A stretch of 64,000 nucleotides of DNA from Prevotellaceae bacterium (GCA_003150315.1 QAML01000002.1:27374-91373), one strand, 5' to 3'. Numbered from the stretch's first letter, positions 15,832 to 25,290 are shown. The notes: a model not told the origin generated them from the letters alone. Numbers and translations: made by a program.

Positions 15832-17772
15832 TTGGTATCGGTAGAAGGACTGAAGGTTGAATTTGGCGCAAAGCCTTTGTTCAGCGATGTAACTTTCGTG
15901 ATTGGCGAAAAGGAAAGAGTTGCGCTTGTAGGCAAGAACGGTGCGGGCAAATCCACTTTGCTCAAAATTCTTGCGGGTTTGCAGCAGCCCACGGCGGGAA
16001 CAGTGGGAATAACTCATGATTCGCTTGTGGGATATTTGCCTCAGGTGATGAAACTTAGTGATTCTTGCACTGTAATGGAGGAGGCAGAGAAGGCTTTTTC
16101 GAATATTGCGGCATTAAAGAGCAGGATTGCCAAGTTGAACAACGAACTTGCGGAGCGCACTGACTATGACAGTCCGGAATATATGGCTCTGGTCGAAAAA
16201 TTTTCGCACGAAAGCGAACGCTATAATATGATGGGCGGCGACAATTATCATGCCGTAACCGAAAGAACTCTGACGGGATTGGGATTTGAACGCAGCGATT
16301 TCGAACGACCTACGAGTGAATTTTCGGGAGGTTGGAGAATGCGCATAGAACTTGCGAAGATTCTTTTGCGACAGCCCGATGTGCTTCTCCTTGATGAGCC
16401 TACAAACCATTTGGATATAGAAAGCATTCAGTGGTTGGAGAACTTCCTGAAGCAGGCAAAGTGTTCGGTGCTTCTTGTGAGCCACGACCGCGCTTTTTTG
16501 AACAATGTAACCACGCGCACAATGGAAATTTCCGTTGACAGAATTGTTGATTACCGCGTGGGATACGATGAGTTTGTGAAACTGCGTGCGGAAAGGCGCG
16601 AACAGCAGCTTCGTGCTTACGAAAACCAGCAGAAAGAGATTGCCGACATCAAGGATTTCATAGAGCGTTTCAGATATAAGCCCACAAAAGCGGTTCAGGT
16701 TCAGAGCCGCATAAAGCAGTTGGAAAAGATTGTGCCTATCGAGGTGGACGAGGTGGACAATTCGTCGCTCCACTTAAAGTTTCCGCCCTGCCGAAGAAGC
16801 GGCGATTTTCCAGTAATATGCAAAGACGTGGAAAAAAGTTATGGAGACCATTTGATTTTCTCGGATGTGAATCTTTCCATAAGACGTGGCGAAAAGGTGG
16901 CATTTGTTGGAAGAAACGGCGAAGGCAAATCAACGCTCGTGAAGTGCATTATGGGGCAAATTCCGTTTGGAGGGGAATTGAAGATAGGGCATAACGTTGA
17001 CATTGGATACTATGCGCAAAACCAGGCACAGCTTTTGGACGAAAACATAACGGTTTACGACACTATTGACAGGGCTGCACGCGGAGAAGTACGCCTCAAG
17101 ATAAACGATATATTGGGAGCGTTTATGTTTGGAGGCGAAGCCAATGAAAAATATGTCAAGTATCTTTCGGGTGGAGAGCGAAGCAGGCTTGCCATGATAC
17201 AACTTCTGCTCGAACCTGTCAATCTGCTTATTCTCGACGAGCCGACAAACCATTTGGATATGCAGACCAAAGACGTGCTGAAAGAGGCTATTCTCGCTTT
17301 TGACGGCACGGCGATAATAGTATCTCACGATCGTGATTTTCTGAACGGACTTGTGTCGAAAGTATATGAGTTCGGCGACGGAAAGGTGAGGGAACACATA
17401 GGCGGCATATACGACTTCCTTGCCAAGAAAAACATTGAGTCGCTCGGCGAATTGCAAATGAAACGCGCACCGGAGCACACGGAACAGCCTAAAAGCGACA
17501 GCCGCAGCGAGGGACGCCTTGCCTATGAACAGCAAAAGGAAATGGCTAAAAAGCGTCGCAAGCTTGAGCGCGCCGCAGAGGATGCCGAGAAAGAAGTAAC
17601 CCAGCTTGAGGCGGCGGTAAAGCTTCTCGAAAACCAAATGAACGATCCCGAAAAGGCTTTGGACTCTTCGCTTTTCAGCAAACACGCTTCGCTTTCGAAA
17701 CAACTGGCAAAAGCCATGGAAGATTGGGAGAATGCCGAAAACGAACTCGAGATATTTAACAACGGACAATAG
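15832..17772 (+). CDS. ABC-F family ATPase (ribosome-associated type)
   Basis: This is a 646-residue soluble protein with two ABC ATPase domains and no membrane segments. NBD1 has LVGKNGAGKSTLL, FSGGWRMR and LLLDEPTNHLD. NBD2 has FVGRNGEGKSTLV, LSGGERSR and LILDEPTNHLD. A linker of about 75 residues joins them, and a charged C-terminal coiled coil (about 555-640) follows. ABC-F proteins bind the ribosomal E site; the double-domain plus coiled-coil form resembles Uup/YheS. The conserved N terminus (VSVEGLKVEFGAKPL) begins at a TTG: an in-frame TGA at 15805-15807 leaves no room for an upstream ATG, so a TTG start is nearly certain. Confidence 0.93.
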   Translation: MVSVEGLKVEFGAKPLFSDVTFVIGEKERVALVGKNGAGKSTLLKILAGLQQPTAGTVGITHDSLVGYLPQVMKLSDSCTVMEEAEKAFSNIAALKSRIAKLNNELAERTDYDSPEYMALVEKFSHESERYNMMGGDNYHAVTERTLTGLGFERSDFERPTSEFSGGWRMRIELAKILLRQPDVLLLDEPTNHLDIESIQWLENFLKQAKCSVLLVSHDRAFLNNVTTRTMEISVDRIVDYRVGYDEFVKLRAERREQQLRAYENQQKEIADIKDFIERFRYKPTKAVQVQSRIKQLEKIVPIEVDEVDNSSLHLKFPPCRRSGDFPVICKDVEKSYGDHLIFSDVNLSIRRGEKVAFVGRNGEGKSTLVKCIMGQIPFGGELKIGHNVDIGYYAQNQAQLLDENITVYDTIDRAARGEVRLKINDILGAFMFGGEANEKYVKYLSGGERSRLAMIQLLLEPVNLLILDEPTNHLDMQTKDVLKEAILAFDGTAIIVSHDRDFLNGLVSKVYEFGDGKVREHIGGIYDFLAKKNIESLGELQMKRAPEHTEQPKSDSRSEGRLAYEQQKEMAKKRRKLERAAEDAEKEVTQLEAAVKLLENQMNDPEKALDSSLFSKHASLSKQLAKAMEDWENAENELEIFNNGQ

Positions 17773-17809
17773 GAAAAAACGAAAATCAAACAACCAAATT
17801 AAAAGCAAT

Positions 17810-19840
17810 ATGAATCTTAAAATGATTATTTCAGCATTTGCGTTGGCGGGTCTCACTGCTTCTTGCGGCAATGCCCCGCTTTCCTCCGGAATTCACAAAG
17901 AAAATATGGACACAAAGGTGAATCCCGGCGACGATTTCTATGAATTTGCTTGCGGAGGCTGGATGAAAAGCCACCCGCTCCCCGGAGATTATTCGCGATT
18001 CGGCACTTTCGAACAACTCTATGAGAACAACGAAAAACAGATTCGCACTCTTATCGAAGACCTTGCAGCTAAAAAGCAGAGCGAAGGCACTATCGAGCAG
18101 AAGATAGGCGACCTTTACAATCTTGCAATGGACTCCGTGAGAAAGAACAAGGATGGTGTGAAGCCCATAGCAAAGTATCTTGACATTGTAAAGAATGTGA
18201 AAACTCCCGAAGAGGTTATGGATGCCACCGCAAAGCTTGCGCACTACGACATAGAGCGTTATATCAATACCGGAGCCGATGCAGATTTGAAAAATAGCAA
18301 GGAAAATCTCGTACAGATGAGTCAGGGAGGCCTTTCTCTTGGAGAGAAGGAGTATTATGTCGACAATGATCCTGCCACTCTCAAGATTCGTAATGAATTT
18401 GTGAAGTATGTGGAGAAACTTTTCGCTCTCACGGGCGACAATGCCGAAACAGCAGCAAAGAAAGCGGCATACGTAATGCAGATAGAGACGGCTCTTGCAA
18501 AAGTTTCGCGTTCTGCTGCCGAACTTCGCGACCCTGCTGCCAATTATAACAAAATGACTTTTGCACAACTCGAAAAAGATTATCCCGCTATCAATTGGAA
18601 AGCATATTACAAGACTTGCGGCTATCCCGAATTCAAGGAAATCAGTGTGGGACAGCCGGAGTTTTTGCACGGTGTGGAGAAAATTTTGAAATCTGTGCCG
18701 GTTGAGGCTCACAAGGCTTATCTTGAGTTTGCCGTAATTGATTTTGCCGCAAACTATACCAATGACGAAATGCGCAAGGCAAGTTTCGATTTCTACGGCA
18801 AGGTGTTCTCGGGTAAAAAAGAAGAGAAACCCACATGGAAACGTGCCGTGGCTCTTGTGCAAGGTGTCATTGGCGAGGGCGTAGGTAAGATGTATGTTAA
18901 AAAATACTTCCCCGAAAGTTCAAAGGAACGCATGACGAAACTTGTCAAGAACCTTCAGACGGCTCTCGGAGAGCGTATCGAGGCGCAGACATGGATGAGT
19001 AAGGAAACCAAAACCAAGGCTCTCGAAAAATTGTCCACTTTCTACGTAAAGATTGGCTATCCTGACAAGTGGGAGGACTATTCCAAGCTCACCGTTGACC
19101 CGAAACTTTCGCTTCTTGACAATGTTTTTGCCGCTTGCAAGTATGAAGTTGACCACTCTATTGAGATTACGGTTAACAAGAAGGTGGATAACACAAGATG
19201 GTATATGAATCCGCAGGAGGTGAATGCCTACTACAATCCCACCACAAACGAGATTTGCTTCCCCGCAGGCATTCTGCAGCCGCCTTTCTTTGATGCCACA
19301 GCCGACGATGCCTTTAACTACGGTGCCATAGGCGTTGTGATTGGTCATGAAATGACTCACGGATTCGACGATCAGGGTCGTCAGTTCGACAAGGATGGCA
19401 ACCTCAAAGACTGGTGGACCAAAGCCGACGGAGAAAACTTCAAAAAGCGTGCACAGGTAATGAGCGATTATTTCAGCAATATACAAGTGCTTCCCGACTT
19501 AAAGGGTAACGGTCCTTTGACATTGGGCGAAAATCTTGCAGACCACGGTGGTTTGAAAGTGGCATTCCAAGCTTTGCAGAATGCAATGAAGGAAAATCCT
19601 CTCGACAGCGTTGACGGTTTCACACCCAACCAGCGTTTCTTCATAGCATACGCCAATGTTTGGGGAGCAAACATCAGCAACGAAGAAATTCGCCGTCGCA
19701 CAAAGAGCGACCCCCATTCGCTCGGTCGCTGGAGAGTTAACGGCGCACTTCCTCACATAGACGAGTGGTACCAGGCGTTTAATGTTACGGACAAGAACAA
19801 GTTGTTCGTTCCCAAGGACAAGAGAGTTACCATTTGGTAA
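17810..19840 (+). CDS. pepO: M13-family zinc endopeptidase lipoprotein (PepO/neprilysin-like)
   Basis: This is a 676-residue protein. The ATG at 17810 begins a lipoprotein signal (LTASC, Cys19); the frame runs further upstream but overlaps the ABC-F gene. Family landmarks are DDFYEFACGGWM near the N terminus, NAYYNPTTNEICFPAGILQPPFF, the zinc site VIGHEMTHGFDD (His513, Glu514), the third ligand in GENLADHGGL, and the C-terminal VNGALPHIDEWYQAF. It should cleave peptides in the periplasm or at the outer membrane. It starts 38 bases after the ABC-F gene and ends before a strong terminator at 19875. Confidence 0.95.
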   Translation: MNLKMIISAFALAGLTASCGNAPLSSGIHKENMDTKVNPGDDFYEFACGGWMKSHPLPGDYSRFGTFEQLYENNEKQIRTLIEDLAAKKQSEGTIEQKIGDLYNLAMDSVRKNKDGVKPIAKYLDIVKNVKTPEEVMDATAKLAHYDIERYINTGADADLKNSKENLVQMSQGGLSLGEKEYYVDNDPATLKIRNEFVKYVEKLFALTGDNAETAAKKAAYVMQIETALAKVSRSAAELRDPAANYNKMTFAQLEKDYPAINWKAYYKTCGYPEFKEISVGQPEFLHGVEKILKSVPVEAHKAYLEFAVIDFAANYTNDEMRKASFDFYGKVFSGKKEEKPTWKRAVALVQGVIGEGVGKMYVKKYFPESSKERMTKLVKNLQTALGERIEAQTWMSKETKTKALEKLSTFYVKIGYPDKWEDYSKLTVDPKLSLLDNVFAACKYEVDHSIEITVNKKVDNTRWYMNPQEVNAYYNPTTNEICFPAGILQPPFFDATADDAFNYGAIGVVIGHEMTHGFDDQGRQFDKDGNLKDWWTKADGENFKKRAQVMSDYFSNIQVLPDLKGNGPLTLGENLADHGGLKVAFQALQNAMKENPLDSVDGFTPNQRFFIAYANVWGANISNEEIRRRTKSDPHSLGRWRVNGALPHIDEWYQAFNVTDKNKLFVPKDKRVTIW

Positions 19841-19874
19841 GGAAAACGACTTAAAAACAGTCAGAAAAAAGATG

Positions 19875-19916
19875 CAATGTCCCGCAAAAAAATGTTTCTT
19901 GCGGGACATTGTTTTT
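19875..19916 (+). terminator. Terminator of the M13 peptidase gene
   Basis: Stem CAATGTCCCGCAA (19875-19887) with TTGCGGGACATTG (19899-19911), then TTTTTC. Its 3' arm also occupies the place where repeat copy 4 should have its end box. Confidence 0.85.
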
Positions 19917-20027
19917 CAGACATTTATAAAGGCAAAAAATACAAGGCACTTATTTTAAAATAAGTGCCTTGTATTTTAAAATATATGCCTTATGTTTTTT
20001 GCAAGATGCCTTGTGTGTTTTTCGGTG
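19905..20027 (-). repeat. Intergenic 21-bp-period palindromic element, copy 4
   Basis: This reverse-oriented copy has the remnant of the end box (ACATTGTTTTTCAG) fused to the upstream terminator. B-B' forms a perfect 42-base palindrome (19936-19977), followed by a hybrid unit TATATGCCTTATG and the leading arm GCAAGATGCCTTGTGTG. The rest of the 324-base gap before the next gene (20028-20164) shows nothing. Confidence 0.85.
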
Positions 20028-20164
20028 TCCGCATAGCGCATCACAGACTTACATATTTTGTGGCAACCGTTTACGGAAAAATCAAAATAAAGTGGTATTA
20101 TTGCATCACCATAACAAAGTTTGGCGGAAATATGCCGCAGAAGTTTTAACGAAAAAGTCATAGG

Positions 20165-21976
20165 ATGCAAGCTCTGATGTTAGCGGCGGGAATGGGAAAA
20201 CGCCTGAAGGAATTTACAAAGGACAATACCAAATGCATGGTCAAGGTGAATGGCGAAATGCTTATTGACCGTGTGGTTTCCCTGCTTTCACGCTTGAACG
20301 TTAGCCGGTTGGTTGTTGTAACGGGCTATAAGGGCGAGGCTTTGAGGCAACATCTCGAGTCAATACGCGGAGACCTGGAAATAGAATACGTTGACAATCC
20401 CGAATATTACCGTACAAACAATATATATTCGCTTTGGCTGGCAAAGGACAAGCTTCAGGAAGAGGATACTTTGCTGCTTGAGAGCGATTTGATATATGAT
20501 TACAGTCTTATCGAGGCTATAGCGCATAACAGCGAGCCGAATCTCGCCCTTGTTGCCAAGTATGAAACGTGGATGGACGGAACAATGGTGCAGATTGACA
20601 AGGATTGCAACATTGTTAACTTTGTTCCCAAAAAGGCTTTCGATTATAAATATGCCGACACCTATTATAAAACGGTGAACATATATAAGTTTTCGAAAGA
20701 ATTTTCGATTAACAAATACGTTCCCTTTCTTGAGGCGTATATCAAGGCGGTGGGCAACAACGAGTACTATGAAAATGTGCTCAGCATTATAACTTTTTTG
20801 AACAGCAGCAGTTTGAAGGCTTTGCCTGTGGAAGAAGGAAAATGGTATGAGATAGATGACAAATTGGATTTGGACATCGCGGAGCTGATATTCGCAGGAG
20901 ACGGCGATTTCTTAGATAAACTCTCGGCACGCCACGGCGGATTGTGGCGCATTCCGCGCATGACGGATTTCTGTTCTCCCTCAAACGCATTCTTTTCTAC
21001 GTCAAGAATTACCGACGAACTGGAAGCCAATTTCCGAACCTTGATTTCCTCCTGTCCGTCGGGCATGCAGGTTGAAGCATTATGCGCAAGCAAATGCCGA
21101 AACGTGAAAGAGGAATTTGTAGTTACAGGAGGCGGCGCGTGCGAACTCGCCGAAAAATTGCGACAAGAGACAGGCGGCAAAATTGGAATGATACGCCGTT
21201 TGCCGGAAGCGTTCGGACACGTGGCGGATTATGATGTGGTTTATTTGCCACAGGAAGTGAATTACACTGTGGCGGACATAAAGAAATTCTTTACGCATCA
21301 CGAGGTAAACGCAATAATGATGTCGAATCCCGACAGGGTTACGGGCGGCGTGATGTCGAGAAGCGAAATTCTCGAACTCGCAGACTGGTGTGAAGAAAAG
21401 GGAATGCGTCTTATTGTTGACGAAAGTGCGGCGGATTTTTGCGAAGTTCCGGTCGAACATTCCGTACTCGAGGACGAAATTCTCGAACATCACAGGAATC
21501 TTGTGGTAATTAACGACATTGCCACGGCTTACGGCTTTGCGGGGATGAGGCTTGCACTGCTTTGTTCGGGCAACAGGCAATTGGTGGAACGCATAAAAAA
21601 ATCATACGGACTGTGGAGCGTGAATTCCGTTGCGGAGTTTTTTATGCAGATTCTCGGAAAGTATGAAAACGATTACGCTCGTTCGTGCAAAATGGTGCGA
21701 AACGAGCGAAATTTCTTGGAAAAAGAACTGAACGAAAACCGTTTGCTGAAAGTCATTCCCTCACAGGCGAATTTTGTTTTGTGTGAAGTTTTGAAACCTG
21801 CGACATCCGGGGCTTGGGTTTTCAGTGTTCTTAAAAAACATAACATATTGCTGCGCAACTGCACGGCACAAATGGACATCAAGGGCAGGGAATTTATAAA
21901 AACTGCCGTAAAAACTCATGCCGACAACGTGAAACTCGTGTCTGCACTCCGTGAAGTGGCGGAACTATTCAAATAA
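20165..21976 (+). CDS. LicC/PntC-like nucleotidyltransferase fused to a degenerate aminotransferase domain
   Basis: This protein has 603 residues. Residues 1-235 are a small-molecule nucleotidyltransferase (LAAGMGKRLKEFTKDNTKCM, TNNIYSLWLAKD, LLLESDLIYD), like enzymes that activate phosphocholine or 2-aminoethylphosphonate with CTP. Residues about 265-603 resemble a class I/II aminotransferase, but the PLP lysine position is Thr454 (ATAYGFAGMR, where SKxYGxxGxR is usual). The asparagine of the NPTG block is Arg391 (NPDRVTG) and the C-terminal arginine is Lys579; only Asp419 remains. The second domain is therefore probably not a PLP enzyme. Fusions of this kind with an active transaminase are known for phosphonate pathways, but no phosphonate genes lie nearby. 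Confidence 0.8.
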   Translation: MQALMLAAGMGKRLKEFTKDNTKCMVKVNGEMLIDRVVSLLSRLNVSRLVVVTGYKGEALRQHLESIRGDLEIEYVDNPEYYRTNNIYSLWLAKDKLQEEDTLLLESDLIYDYSLIEAIAHNSEPNLALVAKYETWMDGTMVQIDKDCNIVNFVPKKAFDYKYADTYYKTVNIYKFSKEFSINKYVPFLEAYIKAVGNNEYYENVLSIITFLNSSSLKALPVEEGKWYEIDDKLDLDIAELIFAGDGDFLDKLSARHGGLWRIPRMTDFCSPSNAFFSTSRITDELEANFRTLISSCPSGMQVEALCASKCRNVKEEFVVTGGGACELAEKLRQETGGKIGMIRRLPEAFGHVADYDVVYLPQEVNYTVADIKKFFTHHEVNAIMMSNPDRVTGGVMSRSEILELADWCEEKGMRLIVDESAADFCEVPVEHSVLEDEILEHHRNLVVINDIATAYGFAGMRLALLCSGNRQLVERIKKSYGLWSVNSVAEFFMQILGKYENDYARSCKMVRNERNFLEKELNENRLLKVIPSQANFVLCEVLKPATSGAWVFSVLKKHNILLRNCTAQMDIKGREFIKTAVKTHADNVKLVSALREVAELFK

Positions 21977-22009
21977 AATATCCTTTCCGAGCCGAAAAAG
22001 GATATTTTT
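21975..22009 (+). terminator. Terminator of the nucleotidyltransferase gene
   Basis: A 12-base perfect stem AAAATATCCTTT (21975-21986) / AAAGGATATTTT (21997-22008). It overlaps the stop codon. Confidence 0.75.
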
Positions 22010-22011
22010 AT

Positions 22012-22019
22012 TATATTTG
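22012..22019 (+). promoter_or_regulatory. Minus-7 element of the 22075 gene
   Basis: TATATTTG directly follows the preceding terminator, 55 bases upstream of the ATG. Confidence 0.5.
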
Positions 22020-22074
22020 CAAACGTAACTTAAGCAAGTTGCGTAAATATTAATTAATCAACTAAATAAAACCA

Positions 22075-23691
22075 ATGAAGCATTTTATTTTGGGGAGCAA
22101 CAGCCCGTCTCCGAAGCGGGGAATCTTTAAGCAAGTGTTCTTTTTGTTATTTATGGCAACGGCTGCCGTGATTACGCCGTGCGGTGCCCAAACGGAAACA
22201 GACTACGAATTGGAAGTTGCCGGGGTAAAAGTTACGAGCAAAAACTGTTCTGACCTTTCCGTAATAGAAGGTGTGAGCGGCAGGGTGGGTTATGACCCGT
22301 ATGAAAACTATCTGTTTTTGTATGATGCCAAGATAGAATCGAAAAACGGTGTACCTGTGGTCTTGGCAAAGAAGGATGTGGAAATTTTTGTGGTTGGAAA
22401 CTGCACTCTTTCGGCAGAAAATGCGCCTTGTATAGTATATGAAAAAGGCGGTTCGCTTTATTCCACACCATCGGAGGGAACTTTGGAATGCTATGCCCCG
22501 GAAGATTATGCGGCAGTCCTCTTTGCCGAAAAACTCAACATAAACGGCACCGAATTGGAGGCAACGGGAAAGTACGGAGTGGCCGGTAGCGGAGACAGTG
22601 CGGCACTCGGCATTGTGCGTGGCGGTTTGAAAGCGTACGGAAAGCAATCTGCCACATACAACATTGCTTCATTTGAAAAAGAAGGTGTGAAATTCATGTC
22701 GCCCGAGGGATTTTATTTCGATGCGGAGCTTCGCGGTATGGCTAAAGACGGGAAACTCGTGAGCGATACGCTTTTAATTTCACCGGCTAAACGATATAAG
22801 ATAATACTACTCAAAGACAGTTACGGAGATACCAATGAAGAAGAGTATTATGTGGACGAAGTTAATTGCAATGACCTGTCCGTGTATGATTTTGTAGAGG
22901 GGAAAATGGATTACAATCCCGATACAAAAACTCTGACGCTTGACAACGTAAAAATTAACGGCGGCATAATAATAGGCGAAGACAGTTTGACAATTCTTTT
23001 AAAGGGAACAAATGAAATTGTAAACACCCTGACATCCGGCAGATACGATTTTGGGCTTGGTTATCTGTTTGTTGATACAGCGAGCATACGAGGTGTTAAC
23101 GGCGGAGAGCTTAAAGTTACCTCACAAGGCAGTTCAGGTACGATTTTTATCAAAAATAGTAAGTCGAGAAAGTTTTCTCGTTTCACCATAAAGGATTGTA
23201 ATATGGAGGTAAACGGCAGGTATGACATTGTAAACGGGGCAGCCGGGTCGAGCCGTCCGAAAGATTTTGATGCAGGTTCTTTCTTAGCGTTGCCTGATAT
23301 GGTGAAGAAAAAAACTGTACGAAGCATGGAGAATGAAGGTGTCGCTGTAAGCATTGACAATTCAAACGTGAAACTTAATTGTACCGACAACGGATCGCCC
23401 ATAATTGTTATGACAGGCGGAATAGAGCTTTTGAAGTGTCGTATAATCTCTCCGGAGAATGCGACAATAGGGGAAAACTATATTATGGGGGCTGACGGAA
23501 ATCCTTTGTCAGAGTCTGTGGTCATAGGAAGCGAAAGCACGCCGGTGGAAATCGACAACGTGAAGAACAACTCGGTTCCCGGAATGAGCAAGGGCGTTTT
23601 CACAATCGACGGAATAAGAATGGACGTTGACGAAAAGGACCTTCCCGCAGGACTTTACATTATTGATGGAAAAAAGATTATCAAGAAATAA
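22075..23691 (+). CDS. Secreted protein with two copies of a Bacteroidota surface domain and a sorting tail
   Basis: This is a 538-residue exported protein (signal peptide ending near CGAQ). It contains two related segments. One is at about 45-90 (VAGVKVTSKNCSDLSVIEGV, then GYDPYENYLFLYDAKI). The other is at about 255-300 (YYVDEVNCNDLSVYDFVEGK, then DYNPDTKTLTLDNVKI). This pattern recurs in large surface proteins of Prevotella-like bacteria, where its function is unknown. The last 35 residues (KGVFTIDGIRMDV … PAGLYIIDGKKIIKK) look like the short type IX-like tail. It is flanked by its own promoter (22012) and terminator (23709), so it is monocistronic. Confidence 0.7.
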   Translation: MKHFILGSNSPSPKRGIFKQVFFLLFMATAAVITPCGAQTETDYELEVAGVKVTSKNCSDLSVIEGVSGRVGYDPYENYLFLYDAKIESKNGVPVVLAKKDVEIFVVGNCTLSAENAPCIVYEKGGSLYSTPSEGTLECYAPEDYAAVLFAEKLNINGTELEATGKYGVAGSGDSAALGIVRGGLKAYGKQSATYNIASFEKEGVKFMSPEGFYFDAELRGMAKDGKLVSDTLLISPAKRYKIILLKDSYGDTNEEEYYVDEVNCNDLSVYDFVEGKMDYNPDTKTLTLDNVKINGGIIIGEDSLTILLKGTNEIVNTLTSGRYDFGLGYLFVDTASIRGVNGGELKVTSQGSSGTIFIKNSKSRKFSRFTIKDCNMEVNGRYDIVNGAAGSSRPKDFDAGSFLALPDMVKKKTVRSMENEGVAVSIDNSNVKLNCTDNGSPIIVMTGGIELLKCRIISPENATIGENYIMGADGNPLSESVVIGSESTPVEIDNVKNNSVPGMSKGVFTIDGIRMDVDEKDLPAGLYIIDGKKIIKK

Positions 23692-23708
23692 AAACTTACC
23701 TTTTTCGG

Positions 23709-23744
23709 AAATCCCCTTTGCGCACGGCAGAGGGGATTTTTTTG
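23709..23744 (+). terminator. Terminator of the 22075 gene
   Basis: AATCCCCT (23710-23717) pairs with AGGGGATT (23731-23738), followed by seven T residues. Confidence 0.8.
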
Positions 23745-23782
23745 TTTTGCGGCAAACGTGATGAAGCTTTGCGGCACTGATA

Positions 23783-23822
23783 TGAAAAAAAATGTAGCGC
23801 AACATGGGAATGCTGCGCTACA
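23783..23822 (-). terminator. Terminator of nagA
   Basis: TGTAGCGCA (23793-23801) pairs with TGCGCTACA (23814-23822). The A run at 23784-23792 is the T run on the minus strand. Confidence 0.7.
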
Positions 23823-23876
23823 TATATGGTTGTGTTCCGAAAGTTGCGGGGAATATTCCGTTTCTTTCGCGTTGTG

Positions 23877-25052
23877 TCAGATGACAACGTGGTTTGGGAG
23901 TTCGTTACGAATGACACGTCCCATGGCAATTACGCATTTAAGGTTAAGGTCTGCGTCAAACATCATGATGTCTGCGTCCTTGCCTTTTTCGAGTGTGCCT
24001 TTGCGTTTGTCCACACCTATTATTCTTGCCGGTGTTTCCGATGCCATGCGACACGCTTCCCCCAAAGGAATCTCCACTTTCTGCACCATTGTGCGTATAA
24101 GTCTGTCCATGGTGGCAATACTGCCTGCCAGAGCCGAGTGGTCGGCAAGCTTGCACACGCCGTCCTCTATAATCACTCGCGGATCGAATGCTGTTTGCGA
24201 ATCGCTTGCAGCGCACGCAAGAGCATCGGTTATGAGAGCCGTCCGGTCGGGTCCTTTTATTTTGTAAACGAGGTTCAAAATTGTAGTGGGTACGTGTTTC
24301 CCGTCGGCAATGACTTCTACTGTCATGTCGTCTATCAGGTAAACGCTTTCAACCGTACCTTCGTATTTATACTCATGGTTTTTGTGGAAACCGGGCATGG
24401 CGTTGTAGAAATGAGTAGCATGAGTGAAGCCTACTTCATAGGCTGTGCGTACATCATGATAGTTTGCCTGGGTATGGGCTACGCACGGAAGAACTCCGTG
24501 TTCCACACATGTGCGTCCGAATTCCACTGTTCCGGGAAGTTCCGGGGCTTCGTCCCAGCGTTTAATGCTGTTTGTCGAGTCGAGCAGGGGACGATAGTCC
24601 ATGGGTGTGGGATCTTTTATGTTTTCGGGTAGTTGTCCTCCCGCCATTTCCTTATTGAAATACGGACCTTCGAGGTGAAGTCCGAGAACGGGACTGTCGG
24701 GCTGTGCCATAAGTTTCTCCGTGGTTCTCACGGCAGCCTTTATCATGGGCACGGTTGAGGATGAAAGTGTGGGAAGAATGGATGTGGTGCCATAGAACAT
24801 GTGTGCGTTTATGGCTTTTCGGAATGCTTCTTCCGTTCCTTCCATAAAATCTCTTCCTCCACCGCCGTGTACGTGGATGTCTATGCCTCCGGGAACGATG
24901 TAGCAGCCGGCTGCGTCAAAAAATCGTGCACTTTCTATGTGCAATTCGTTATTTGACACTTCTATTATCTTATTGCCGTCTATTATCACAGAACCTCCCC
25001 TTATCCAGCCCTGTGGCGTGAGTATTCTTCCGTTGAGTATTTGTGTCAACAT
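23877..25052 (-). CDS. nagA: N-acetylglucosamine-6-phosphate deacetylase
   Basis: This is a 391-residue amidohydrolase that converts GlcNAc-6-P to glucosamine-6-P and acetate in the cytoplasm. Metal and substrate residues are visible in order: IDIHVHGGGG, LHLEGPYFN (metal Glu), VAHTQANYHD, THATHFYNAMP and the catalytic Asp in ALITDAL. It closes with the C-terminal ARIIGVDKRKGTLEKGKDAD barrel strand. It is single with its own promoter and terminator; no nagB or kinase lies next to it. It fits use of host or cell-wall amino sugars and supports the carbohydrate theme of the next 10 kb. Confidence 0.95.
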   Translation of the reverse strand: MLTQILNGRILTPQGWIRGGSVIIDGNKIIEVSNNELHIESARFFDAAGCYIVPGGIDIHVHGGGGRDFMEGTEEAFRKAINAHMFYGTTSILPTLSSSTVPMIKAAVRTTEKLMAQPDSPVLGLHLEGPYFNKEMAGGQLPENIKDPTPMDYRPLLDSTNSIKRWDEAPELPGTVEFGRTCVEHGVLPCVAHTQANYHDVRTAYEVGFTHATHFYNAMPGFHKNHEYKYEGTVESVYLIDDMTVEVIADGKHVPTTILNLVYKIKGPDRTALITDALACAASDSQTAFDPRVIIEDGVCKLADHSALAGSIATMDRLIRTMVQKVEIPLGEACRMASETPARIIGVDKRKGTLEKGKDADIMMFDADLNLKCVIAMGRVIRNELPNHVVI

Positions 25053-25108
25053 ATTGTTTGTAGATGCTTAAATTCCGTCTGTAACGACGATTTCTTTATT
25101 TTGACATT

Positions 25109-25116
25109 CAAAATTA
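25109..25116 (-). promoter_or_regulatory. Minus-7 element of nagA
   Basis: TAATTTTG on the minus strand, 57 bases upstream of the nagA ATG. Confidence 0.5.
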
Positions 25117-25290
25117 CTATTTTTATTTCTTTTTATCATGAAAATGCGCGAATAAGTGTGTGAAAAAAAGAGAAATCCACCTGTCATAAAAATCTTTTAT
25201 GTCGCAAAAACTTGTGAATTCGGCATGCGCGCAATGCTATTCTGCAATGAACGCATAAAGTTTCGGCTGTTTATACGCCTTTTCGGGACG

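Noticed and set aside
20165-21976. Calling the fusion a working phosphonate cytidylyltransferase-transaminase
   Set aside because: The aminotransferase half lacks its lysine and no phosphonate-synthesis genes are near; only the nucleotidyltransferase half can be supported.
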